DNA from: CAYNJF01 sp964397555
Lineage (GTDB): Bacteria > Pseudomonadota > Gammaproteobacteria > Berkiellales > Berkiellaceae
DNA length: 8,404 bases
Direction of reading: 5' to 3'
Assembly: GCA_964397555.1 (NCBI GenBank)
Contig: CAYNJF010000078.1
Coordinates: 1-8,404 of the forward strand
Part shown: piece by piece, positions 1-6,119 of the stretch
How the letters are laid out: each line of letters opens with the position of its first letter
Numbering within the stretch: the first letter of the stretch is position 1
Notes under the pieces: model-generated
Told to the model about the DNA's origin: nothing
The model's input: the letters and a program-made list of their open reading frames with translations, nothing else
The model's database searches: none
Position numbers and translations under genes: made by a program

Positions 1-1101
1 TTTGAGGCCCAAAAACAAAAAAGCCAATCATAAAGATTAGGAAAGCATCAATCAGTGGATGCGTCACTGGGGTATGCCACATACCAAAGACACACAAGAC
101 GAGACCAACGGCACAAATAATAATAGAGGGTACTCGATTGCCTCTAAAGAAGTAGTCACTGCCCCACCCGGCTGCAAGCATGCCGAAAAAGCCCCCTACT
201 TCAAAACCAGCAACGGTGGAGCCTGCCAACATGGTCGAATAGCCTTTTACCTCAATCAGGTAAAACATACTCCAGTCGTTAATCGCGGTTCGAACAACAT
301 AAACAAAGAAGTAAGTTATGCCAAAAATCCAAACATACTTATTGTTAAGAACGTGCCCAAGCATGATTTCTTTAACAGACAACAACGACGATTGACTGTC
401 TTTGTGTTGAACATCTTCAGGATCGGCTGGAGGCAAACCAATCGATTGAGGGACATCTCTTAATCGATTGATGAGGAAAAAACCCATGCCAATGCTGATC
501 GCAGCCGGTATAAACATAGCCCAGCGCCATCCCCACTGAGCGGCACAAAAGACGGCAATGAGGGGGATTAAAGCACCACCGACATTATGAGAGGTGCTGG
601 TAATGCTATACCAAAGCCCACGCTCAGATTGCTTGAACCAGTAGGTCAATGACTTACAGCAAGCTGGCCAACCCCAGGCTTGGAACCACCCATTTAAGCC
701 CCAAAATAAAGCCAATAACCAAATGGATGATGAAAGACCAAAAAGTATATTGAACACACCGGTCAAAATTAGACCANNNNNNNNNNACCAATTGCCATAA
801 AGTACCGTGGGTTCGACCGGTCGGACATCACCCCACTGAGAAACTTTGAAATCCCATAACTGATATAAAGAATGGTACCCAACAAACCAATTTGAGCTTT
901 CGTTAATGACAAATCCTCAGCCATCAAAGGCGCAGCAAACGTAAAGCTTTTCCGGGTAAAGTAAAAAATCGCATACCCAATAAATAATGAATAACAGATT
1001 CTTAATCGCCAATATTTATAATTGGCACGAATCTCATCCTCGTCCTGCAATGGGGTAACGTAGGCTGCAGGCTTTAGTAGGTCCAAAAACTTACTAAGCA
1101 C
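1..1101 (-). CDS. uhpC: UhpC-like hexose-phosphate sensor/transporter (MFS, OPA family), 3'-partial
   Basis: Inner-membrane protein of the organophosphate:phosphate antiporter family, which exchanges or senses sugar phosphates. About 362 residues are visible, against about 440 for E. coli UhpC; the C-terminus lies left of the window. Family landmarks seen: YFTRKSF near residue 47 with R50, SGVMSDRSNPRYFMAIG (residues 89-105), ERGLWYSITSTSHNVGGALIP (from residue 155), and VVRTAINDW with R266. R50 and R266 match the two substrate-phosphate arginines known in GlpT and UhpT. The loop segments resemble UhpC more than UhpT. The frame opens at a TTG at 1119, but AAGGAG at 1114-1109 sits 7 bases before GTG at 1101, so GTG is the likely start. 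A 10-N gap at 777-786 breaks the frame on paper; merging the shared ACCA of the flanks removes 14 bases and restores the frame exactly. UhpC could be a sensor or a transporter here; no uhpAB is visible. Confidence 0.9.
777..786. other. 10-N assembly gap inside uhpC, flanks overlap by ACCA
   Basis: Ten Ns lie between ...TTAGACCA and ACCAATTGCC.... Both flanks carry ACCA, so two contigs probably overlap and the Ns are a spacer. Collapsing gap plus overlap gives TTAGACCAATTGCC, which on the minus strand reads AIG-LILTG, the expected UhpC sequence. Read literally, the gap would create a stop codon at 771-769, which is an artefact. Confidence 0.9.
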
Positions 1102-1162
1102 TTGCGGGCTCCTTGTCAAAATAGGTTTTTAAGCTGACTTTTAAATGATATGAGGCTAAATT

Positions 1163-1180
1163 CGTTATTAAGACATAACG
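1163..1180. promoter_or_regulatory. 18-bp dyad CGTTAT-N6-ATAACG upstream of uhpC
   Basis: A 6-bp perfect inverted repeat with a 6-base spacer lies about 62 bases upstream of the GTG start of uhpC. This spacing fits a dimeric regulator site or a small hairpin in the leader. No regulator family can be assigned from the sequence, and no convincing -35/-10 pair was found beside it. A second weak dyad, CAACAT (1227-1232) with ATGTTG (1249-1254), contains two GATATC copies and lies further upstream in the same 215-base intergenic region. Chance is possible for both. Confidence 0.3.
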
Positions 1181-1316
1181 ACTGCAATCTTGATGACTAT
1201 TCAAGTACTTAGCCTTAAGAGGATATCAACATATTTCGACAAGATATCATGTTGAAAGAGGAAGTCAAAGTTTGAAGTAGTGCTCACCACCATTGGAGCG
1301 ATAAGCACTGCATGAG

Positions 1317-1673
1317 TTAAGCTCGGCCAGGAAAAGGAAACACGTTTCCACTCGCATTGTCGCCATCGGCCTTGTGATAGGCGCTGTCTTTGAGCTCAAA
1401 TATGGCCATCACCGTATCTACTCTCAAGTAGGTAACGCCAGTATATTGCTCAGTTAGCTTATCACCTTTTCCTAAGACACATATTTTATCCTCTAAATGC
1501 CAGTAGGTATTCTCAAGCTTTAAGGAGCAATCCACGAGCTCTCCGCAAGCCCAGGCATCAAGCTCATTCTTCTCCATTTGACCACGAAAAACCGTGATGC
1601 CTTCTGTAAATTTATTAACTTCTACTTCAACCCATACTTTTTCTGGTTTTTTCGATTTTTTGGTCGGTGCCAT
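1317..1673 (-). CDS. Unknown 118-residue soluble protein
   Basis: I do not recognise this protein. It starts with a lysine-rich stretch (MAPTKKSKKPEK), has no signal peptide or membrane segment, and alternates short hydrophobic and charged runs in a way that suggests a small beta-rich domain (for example VWVEVEV near residue 13 and VTYLRVDTVMAIFEL near residue 79). Three cysteines (C43, C49, C65) are present. The tail NVFPFPGRA is proline/glycine rich and probably disordered. GAAGG lies 6 bases before the ATG, and a perfect TATAAT sits on the same strand at 1708-1703, so it appears to have its own promoter. It is divergent from the LRR gene and is followed by uhpC on the same strand after 215 bases, so co-transcription with uhpC is possible but not indicated. 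Confidence 0.75.
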   Translation of the reverse strand: MAPTKKSKKPEKVWVEVEVNKFTEGITVFRGQMEKNELDAWACGELVDCSLKLENTYWHLEDKICVLGKGDKLTEQYTGVTYLRVDTVMAIFELKDSAYHKADGDNASGNVFPFPGRA

Positions 1674-1702
1674 AGTAAGCCTTCAGAATCTAAAACAACA
1701 AC

Positions 1703-1708
1703 ATTATA
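1703..1708 (-). promoter_or_regulatory. -10 box (TATAAT) for the 118-residue gene
   Basis: A consensus TATAAT on the minus strand ends 29 bases before the ATG at 1673, predicting a transcript leader of roughly 20-25 bases that contains the GAAGG ribosome binding site. The -35 region 16-18 bases further up reads GTGTG-like and does not resemble TTGACA, so activation by a regulator, or no function, remains possible. Confidence 0.45.
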
Positions 1709-1786
1709 TATAGATAGTCGATGAACACACAGCCCTTTTCATCATTTCCATCACTACACCTGAGGATAGTCTTAATCTGACAAGTT

Positions 1787-1806
1787 GGTTGGATTGCAAT
1801 CAAACC
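1787..1806. promoter_or_regulatory. 20-bp imperfect palindrome upstream of the LRR gene
   Basis: GGTTgGATTGCAATCaAACC is symmetric at 18 of 20 positions around 1796/1797 (only the 1791/1802 pair fails). It ends 39 bases before the LRR start, where a promoter core would be expected, and so looks like an operator. It overlaps possible -35 hexamers (TTGGAT, TTGCAA), which would suit a repressor. The regulator is unknown. Confidence 0.45.
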
Positions 1807-1845
1807 TAGTGTGATCAAAGATGAAGTATACCAAGGAGGGTAATC

Positions 1846-3126
1846 ATGGGTGATCATAATAACACTGATATTGTCAGCAGTTCCGACACAACAACCAACA
1901 CTCAAACCACAACAGATGAGAGACCACCAAGCTCTGAAGGTTCAATATTAGGTGGAAAAGTTAGGGAGCTAGCAGCTTTGCTGACAACGTTCCTTTCTAT
2001 TGATGATTTAAAGAACATGATTGGCATTGATACTTTTTGTGCTCATGAAATCATTCACTTGCCACCTATCAATCGATACTTGAAACACAAAGCCAGCCAA
2101 GAATTTGATGCCTTAACGGAGGATGAAACTCAAAGACTGACCAAAGAAGATTTCATTAAGGATGCCCAAAATTCTTTTGAAAAAAGAACTGGCATATTTT
2201 GGATGCTAACTGATATATACGATCAAATTCAATTGAATGGAGTAATCGATGAAATTAATTACTTTTTAGAGCACCAAGATGAAATAAAAAAATTAATGGA
2301 AAATGACTTAAGACGATTAAGCGAGTTTGAGCGCGCGCTGGGGATTTTTAAGCTAGCTTCCAAAGCAAATGATTTAAACAGTCTAGAGGTCTTAGCACGG
2401 GCTCTTGAGGAAAAAGAAGACTCAGTAGAATCGCTGGTCAAGCAAGTCAATCATAGTTTGCTTGATCTTCAAAACCGTCCGAACCATCATTTTATCCAAG
2501 CTAAATGCATCACGCGTATTGATGATGAGTGGATTCAAAAGTTTTATTATCGTCACTTGATGGATGAGCCTCGAGTCACACACTTGCATTTGAGCAATAC
2601 TGGCATAAAGGAAATCCCTGAATCCATTGCCCGATTAGGTAATCTTGAATTTATCACGCTGTGGGAGACTCGCATTGAGCGTTTGCCTGATTGTCTGGCC
2701 GATATGGGTTCGTTACGAGAAATACATATCTCAGGAACAAATCTAGAGACCATACCGGAAGTACTTTTTGCTTGTCCAAGTCTTCAAAAGCTGAGCATCC
2801 GAGATTCGCGATTGGCCATGGTGCCGGATGATATCACTTGCTGGCCAGACTTAGACAGGTTCGATGTCACCAACAATGAGCTAACAAACCTTCCGATACA
2901 TTTGTCTTTGAACAGCAAACTGGTTGAAGTCTACGCAGAACAAAACCACTTGAACTCACAAGCAGACGTTAGCAATCTAAAAATTATTGAGGCTCGCACT
3001 CATGGGCGATTTTTTCATTGCGCCAATGTGTTAAGAAACCAAAAACCACTTGAGAGAGAGCCAGATGATGCCGGTCCAAGTGACAGTGAACAAGTGACCA
3101 GACAGTTTAGATCCATGACCCTTTAA
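1846..3126 (+). CDS. Leucine-rich-repeat protein, candidate Dot/Icm effector
   Basis: 426-residue protein without a Sec signal or membrane segment. Order: a Ser/Thr-rich disordered N-terminus (about residues 9-30); a charged helical region (about 35-235) with coiled-coil-like stretches at 135-165 and 180-208; five 23-residue LRRs (243-265, 266-288, 289-311, 312-334, 335-357) and a sixth partial one to about 370, with the spacing L-x-x-L-x-L...I-x-x-I/L-P typical of bacterial/plant-like LRRs; then a tail with acidic residues E403, E405, D407, D408, D413, E415 ending RSMTL. LRRs bind partner proteins. The acidic block followed by a short hydrophobic end resembles the E-block signal of Legionella Dot/Icm substrates; translocation is inference. 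AGGAGG lies 7 bases before the ATG, making this start secure. The gene stands alone, with a hairpin shortly after the stop. Confidence 0.85.
   Translation: MGDHNNTDIVSSSDTTTNTQTTTDERPPSSEGSILGGKVRELAALLTTFLSIDDLKNMIGIDTFCAHEIIHLPPINRYLKHKASQEFDALTEDETQRLTKEDFIKDAQNSFEKRTGIFWMLTDIYDQIQLNGVIDEINYFLEHQDEIKKLMENDLRRLSEFERALGIFKLASKANDLNSLEVLARALEEKEDSVESLVKQVNHSLLDLQNRPNHHFIQAKCITRIDDEWIQKFYYRHLMDEPRVTHLHLSNTGIKEIPESIARLGNLEFITLWETRIERLPDCLADMGSLREIHISGTNLETIPEVLFACPSLQKLSIRDSRLAMVPDDITCWPDLDRFDVTNNELTNLPIHLSLNSKLVEVYAEQNHLNSQADVSNLKIIEARTHGRFFHCANVLRNQKPLEREPDDAGPSDSEQVTRQFRSMTL
2572..2955 (+). repeat. LRR array, five full and one partial 23-codon units
   Basis: The protein-level repeat of the LRR gene. 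Each unit begins at a Leu or Val position (RVTHLHL, NLEFITL, SLREIHI, SLQKLSI, DLDRFDV, KLVEVYA) and ends near a proline-preceded loop (EIP, RLP, TIP, MVP, NLP). The DNA of the units has diverged, so this is an old array rather than a recent tandem expansion. Confidence 0.85.
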
Positions 3127-3145
3127 TGTCGTTATAGGCCGACGG

Positions 3146-3165
3146 ATGGCGACTTGGGTCGCCAT
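3146..3165 (+). terminator. Hairpin after the LRR gene, no U-tract
   Basis: ATGGCGAC-TTGG-GTCGCCAT forms a perfect 8-bp, GC-rich stem with a 4-base loop, 19 bases after the LRR stop codon. Position suggests a transcript end or an RNA-stabilising hairpin. The following bases (AACCCACTT) are not U-rich, so it is not a classic intrinsic terminator, and transcription could continue into the small exported gene. Confidence 0.45.
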
Positions 3166-3238
3166 AACCCACTTAAACCGCCCCTAAAACTGAACACTTT
3201 AGTCTACCCTTTAGTTAGGATCGGATAAGGAGCTTAAT

Positions 3239-3472
3239 ATGAACGCTGTAAAAACATTGAGTGCTTTTCTATTGATGTGCCCTTTTTTTGCTCTTGCAGA
3301 TGGGAGTGAGAAAACACCTACAACGGAGCCTGCCGTCCCTAATATGGCTGCCCCACTCATCGACATCGATTTGGATAGTCATGGGTTGCAACACTCCGAT
3401 CCAGAGTTAAATCCAGAGCTTATTGATTCAGAAACCTTTAAAAAGGAAAAGGACGTCAACGTCTCAAATTAG
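3239..3472 (+). CDS. Small exported acidic protein, 77 residues
   Basis: I do not recognise a family. The N-terminus MNAVKTLSAFLLMCPFFALA is a clear Sec signal peptide with predicted cleavage after ALA (residue 20), leaving a mature chain of about 57 residues. The mature part is rich in Asp, Glu and Pro and lacks cysteine, so it is likely disordered and strongly acidic except for the lysines at KKEKD near the end. No lipobox is seen (the only cysteine, C14, sits within the hydrophobic core of the signal). AAGGAG lies 7 bases before the ATG, which supports translation. It would act in the periplasm or outside the cell. Strong hairpins precede and follow it, so it may be a separate short transcript. 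Confidence 0.7.
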   Translation: MNAVKTLSAFLLMCPFFALADGSEKTPTTEPAVPNMAAPLIDIDLDSHGLQHSDPELNPELIDSETFKKEKDVNVSN

Positions 3473-3479
3473 AGACTTA

Positions 3480-3509
3480 CACCATCATGCACCTTGATGC
3501 ATGATGGTG
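3480..3509 (+). terminator. 12-bp perfect hairpin after the small exported gene
   Basis: CACCATCATGCA at 3480-3491 pairs fully with TGCATGATGGTG at 3498-3509 around a CCTTGA loop, 8 bases after the stop codon. It is the strongest stem in the window by length. The downstream bases (CTCATCAACC) lack a U-tract, so a Rho-independent role is uncertain; it could also protect the 3' end of the short mRNA. Confidence 0.55.
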
Positions 3510-3539
3510 CTCATCAACCCAACCCATACAACCACACAG

Positions 3540-3554
3540 AGCCTTTGAAAGGCT
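3540..3554. repeat. 15-bp palindrome AGCCTTTGAAAGGCT
   Basis: A perfect 7-bp inverted repeat around a single central G lies about 90 bases before the kinase-like gene. Because the arms almost touch, it is a better protein-binding dyad than a hairpin. Its role is unknown. Confidence 0.35.
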
Positions 3555-3588
3555 TATCCATCTAAAAACGCATTTCATCACATACCCC

Positions 3589-3617
3589 TTGAACAAACTC
3601 GCATGGTTAGAGAATAT
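3589..3617 (+). promoter_or_regulatory. Weak candidate promoter for the kinase-like gene
   Basis: TTGAAC at 3589-3594 and GAATAT at 3612-3617 are separated by 17 bases, with the start codon 28 bases beyond the second box. Matches to the sigma-70 consensus are 4/6 and 3/6. It is listed because the gene has no other plausible promoter and no upstream gene close enough to lead into it. Confidence 0.3.
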
Positions 3618-3645
3618 ACCCATAACTTAATCAATAAATACTTGT

Positions 3646-4728
3646 ATGTTAACCATTTCAAATCAAAAACCTTATAACGGCCCCAATCTCATTCTCTTAG
3701 CCGGCACCTCCACAGCTGGGAAAAGTACGACCGCGGATAACATTAAAAGCTCCATACGAGCAGATTATTGGAATTGCGAGATTGAGATTATCTCATACGA
3801 TGATTTTTGCCAAAGGTATGGGCACGAATTTGAGGATTATCTTAATGAATTACTCATCAGCCAAGGTTTTGAAGGCGGACTAAAAAGCTTATGTAAAGGC
3901 CAGCTTAACGAACAAGACACCAAGGTTGCAACCGCCATCGTTGAAGAGCAAGGTACGCAATGGATGCACCAAAAAATGGCTGGCACAATCCAACCCTTAT
4001 TAACCGAAGGTAAAACCATTATCGTCGACACATTAGACACGAATGACATGATTGAACGAGTTCGCAAACTCGGCTACCAAGGTGAAAGCATCAACACACT
4101 TCTATATGTCCCCATAGAGCAATTCCCACAAAGAGTGAAGAAAAGAAATGACCAGGCGCTTGAGAAGTATCAAGCAAACCATGAACAATACAAAAATATT
4201 CGTGATGCGGCCGACGTGATTGAGCAATACCAACTTTTTTATACGTTCGATGAAACACCAGACTGTTCAGACATAGCCAGCATGACGGGTGAGCAAATAC
4301 AATCCATATTTGAGCAAGCCCAACAAGGCACGATAGAGTTATTTGAACAATTTTTAGTGATTACAGAAGGACACCTTGAACAAGCAAGGGAGACTAATGA
4401 CGAAGCGTTGATATCAAAATTAGAAGAAAGAATTGGTGAATATCAAAACGAGCTAACCGAGATCCGAGAAAATCTTGAGGCTTCAAAATCAAGCTTTATG
4501 AACTTATTAAAGGTAAGGCCTGATAGTACAATCTATCATATAAGACCCTCAAAACCGTATGATGTGGTGGTAGATGCGCACCTTTGCAGCCCGAGCGAAG
4601 TAAGTTACACGATAACTCGATGTGCAACAAGTCCCTATGGAATAGATACTTCAAAAGTATTGCAAGAGAGCGAACATTTGCTGGATATGATTAATCATGG
4701 CTTCACCTATCAAAAAAGATTAAGATAA
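3646..4728 (+). CDS. P-loop kinase-like protein (zeta toxin / CPT type) with helical insert
   Basis: 360-residue cytoplasmic-type protein with a nucleotide-binding core. Seen: Walker A GTSTAGKST at residues 20-28; SYDDF at 50-54, where zeta-type kinases place a catalytic or substrate-binding Asp; TIIVDTLD at 124-131, a Walker-B-like strand; and LLYVPIEQFPQRVKKRN at 152-168, resembling the strand and arginine-rich lid of small-molecule kinases. Residues about 215-285 are Glu/Gln/Leu-rich and look like a helical hairpin or coiled coil, after which the core seems to resume with YDVVVDAHLCSPSEV (305-319), similar to the closing strand of chloramphenicol phosphotransferase-like kinases. The substrate is unknown. 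No Shine-Dalgarno is visible before the ATG, so expression may be weak. No antitoxin gene is adjacent, which argues against a standard zeta toxin-antitoxin pair. It ends 25 bases from the convergent membrane-protein gene. Confidence 0.75.
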   Translation: MLTISNQKPYNGPNLILLAGTSTAGKSTTADNIKSSIRADYWNCEIEIISYDDFCQRYGHEFEDYLNELLISQGFEGGLKSLCKGQLNEQDTKVATAIVEEQGTQWMHQKMAGTIQPLLTEGKTIIVDTLDTNDMIERVRKLGYQGESINTLLYVPIEQFPQRVKKRNDQALEKYQANHEQYKNIRDAADVIEQYQLFYTFDETPDCSDIASMTGEQIQSIFEQAQQGTIELFEQFLVITEGHLEQARETNDEALISKLEERIGEYQNELTEIRENLEASKSSFMNLLKVRPDSTIYHIRPSKPYDVVVDAHLCSPSEVSYTITRCATSPYGIDTSKVLQESEHLLDMINHGFTYQKRLR

Positions 4729-4739
4729 GCTTTTAACTA

Positions 4740-4754
4740 AGCCCTAACAGGGCT
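4740..4754. terminator. Small hairpin between convergent genes
   Basis: AGCCC-TAACA-GGGCT gives a 5-bp GC-rich stem between the kinase-like gene and the convergent membrane-protein gene, touching the stop codon of the latter. The minus-strand side is followed by TAGTTAAAAG, a poor U-tract. It could act on both strands, but the stem is short. Confidence 0.3.
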
Positions 4755-5203
4755 CAACAAAACAAGCGCCCAATGGGCAGGCCCTCGGACAATATGAGGA
4801 TTGGAATATCAGCCAAGCATGAGACAATAACACCACCTAACACCCAGACTATTTTGTAAGCGAAGTTCACATAAACGGAAATACGCTTACGAAGATACAT
4901 CACGTGCAGAATAACAAGAATCAAAGCCCACTCAAGAAAACGAATCGGCGGGAAGACTACTAGGTAAGTGAGTAATTGGTTATCAAAGACAGCTTGAGCT
5001 TCTTGCATTGATAATAGTATGAGGTGACTACCAATTAAAATGCCGATCCCAATGCGGGTCAAACCCAGCATTATGGCTACCCCGCCCTTACGGTTTACGG
5101 GAAAACCCAACCGAGCACATGCCAGGTAACACCACCCAACATAAAGCAGGAGTTTTACAAGCAAAAAAGATGCTATAGCAAAAACTTCCAAAATTAAACT
5201 CAT
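4754..5203 (-). CDS. Unknown four-helix membrane protein, 149 residues
   Basis: I do not recognise a family. Hydrophobicity indicates four membrane helices at about residues 5-31, 41-66, 77-104 and 112-138, joined by short loops with basic residues (RLGFPVNRKGG after helix 1, LRKRISVY after helix 3), which places those loops on the cytoplasmic side by the positive-inside rule. Helix 3 has an unusual VVFPPIRFLEW stretch, a Pro-Pro kink with charged neighbours that could be functional. A GGTGG-type weak ribosome binding site precedes the ATG at 5203. It is convergent with the kinase-like gene and divergent from the transpeptidase gene. Confidence 0.7.
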   Translation of the reverse strand: MSLILEVFAIASFLLVKLLLYVGWCYLACARLGFPVNRKGGVAIMLGLTRIGIGILIGSHLILLSMQEAQAVFDNQLLTYLVVFPPIRFLEWALILVILHVMYLRKRISVYVNFAYKIVWVLGGVIVSCLADIPILILSEGLPIGRLFC

Positions 5204-5217
5204 CTACCACCAAATGA

Positions 5218-5266
5218 TATGTTCTTATGACCTAGCAAACTTAGGATAGTTCACCTCGAGAACATA
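5218..5266. promoter_or_regulatory. Spaced inverted repeat between divergent genes
   Basis: TATGTTCT at 5218-5225 and AGAACATA at 5259-5266 are perfect 8-bp complements 33 bases apart, with a smaller CCTA/TAGG dyad (5231-5245) between them. The region separates the membrane-protein gene from the transpeptidase gene. It may be two halves of a regulator site or a stem in the leader. The remainder of the 191-base region shows no convincing promoter pair; the TTG-initiated reading into it (from 5275) is not coding in character. Confidence 0.3.
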
Positions 5267-5394
5267 CGCTCACGTTGAAAAAAATAATTAACTCAAATCA
5301 CATTCCCACTGAACTTTTTAACATAAGCAAAGTCCAATCCGGGTTAAAACGAATAATAGCCCTTGACCTATGCAGTCAGATTTGGAGGTTGGTC

Positions 5395-6072
5395 ATGTTA
5401 AGAATACTTATCGTATTAGCATGCTCACTGGGTCTAACCAGTGCTCATGCATCCGATTACGGAAAAAAAATATGTAAATCGGATGGTAATATATGTCATA
5501 AAGTGAAGCGCGGTGAGACTTGGAATAAGCTGTTTCCAAATGCTGAAGAACGAGACATCGTCAGACGCCACAATCGCACAAATGTCGAGTTAAGAGCAGG
5601 TACCACCATTGCCGTACCAAAGAACTTAAGTCGCATTAGTGTGATGGACATAGCCCCTTTTCCTAAATATGCACCACCTTCTAAAACGAAGGTGATACGA
5701 GTCAATCAACAAGCATTGGCATGGGGGGCCTACGACACAAACGGTAAATTAGTAAAGTGGGGTCCCATGTCTGGTGGTAAAAGCTGGTGCGCCGATGTTC
5801 GAAGAGGCTGTGGGACTGCGGTGGGCAACTTCACGGTATATCGTAAGCAAGGAGCGGGTTGTCGTTCAGGCAAATACCCTCTTCCAAATGGTGGGGCTAA
5901 AATGCCATACTGCATGCACTTTTATAAAGGTTATGCGATGCATGGTTCCTATACGGTGCCAGGTAAGCATGCAAGCCACGGTTGCGTCAGAATGTTTGTC
6001 GAAGATGCCAAATGGCTGAACCAAAAATTTATTAAAGTCGGTTCAACCAAAGTCATGGTTGGAAAGCGATAA
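5395..6072 (+). CDS. Exported L,D-transpeptidase (YkuD) with LysM domain
   Basis: Periplasmic enzyme of 225 residues. The YkuD family forms 3-3 peptidoglycan crosslinks or links proteins to the wall through a catalytic cysteine. Seen: signal peptide to AHA (residue 19); a LysM wall-binding domain at about 36-78 (VKRGETWNKLFPNAEERD through AVPKNL); and the YkuD domain from about 98 to the end, with H183-G-S and SHGCVRM at 194-200, giving C197 as nucleophile and R199 conserved. Extra cysteines (C27, C34, C132, C139, C156, C173) come in close pairs and probably form disulfides. The frame is open to a TTG at 5275, but GGAGG lies 7 bases before ATG 5395, followed immediately by the signal peptide, so 5395 is the start. 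It is likely transcribed alone and ends at the 6081-6107 hairpin. Confidence 0.93.
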   Translation: MLRILIVLACSLGLTSAHASDYGKKICKSDGNICHKVKRGETWNKLFPNAEERDIVRRHNRTNVELRAGTTIAVPKNLSRISVMDIAPFPKYAPPSKTKVIRVNQQALAWGAYDTNGKLVKWGPMSGGKSWCADVRRGCGTAVGNFTVYRKQGAGCRSGKYPLPNGGAKMPYCMHFYKGYAMHGSYTVPGKHASHGCVRMFVEDAKWLNQKFIKVGSTKVMVGKR

Positions 6073-6080
6073 ACTTTATT

Positions 6081-6107
6081 GCTCACATCCTTTCTTAGGA
6101 TGTGAGC
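6081..6107. terminator. Bidirectional terminator between transpeptidase and helicase genes
   Basis: GCTCACATCC at 6081-6090 and GGATGTGAGC at 6098-6107 form a perfect 10-bp stem with a 7-base loop (TTTCTTA), 8 bases after the transpeptidase stop and 12 bases beyond the helicase stop. On the plus strand it is followed by CCCTTCTT and on the minus strand by AATAAAGTTT, both only moderately U-rich. Its position between convergent genes makes use in both directions likely. Confidence 0.75.
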
Positions 6108-6119
6108 CCCTTCTTACAG

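Noticed and set aside
59..463. 134-residue plus-strand frame
   Set aside because: It lies antisense inside uhpC, whose translation is clearly conserved.
769..1119. uhpC as a 116-residue truncated gene or pseudogene
   Set aside because: The stop arises only from reading through the N-gap literally; the reading frame resumes cleanly on the other side to the window edge.
1770..1778. PmrA-type CTTAAT box upstream of the LRR gene
   Set aside because: Only a single half-site is present; the known Legionella motif is a tandem repeat, so the match is no better than chance.
1690..1905. 71-residue minus-strand frame upstream of the 118-residue gene
   Set aside because: It overlaps the start of the well-supported LRR gene, covers the promoter region and has no recognisable protein features.
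3239..4728. Toxin-antitoxin pair made of the 77-residue gene and the kinase-like gene
   Set aside because: The small protein has a secretion signal, and the genes are separated by 173 bases with a strong hairpin, so it cannot act as a cytoplasmic antitoxin.
5275..5394. 40-residue N-terminal extension of the transpeptidase from TTG
   Set aside because: It would bury the signal peptide; a strong ribosome binding site precedes the ATG at 5395.
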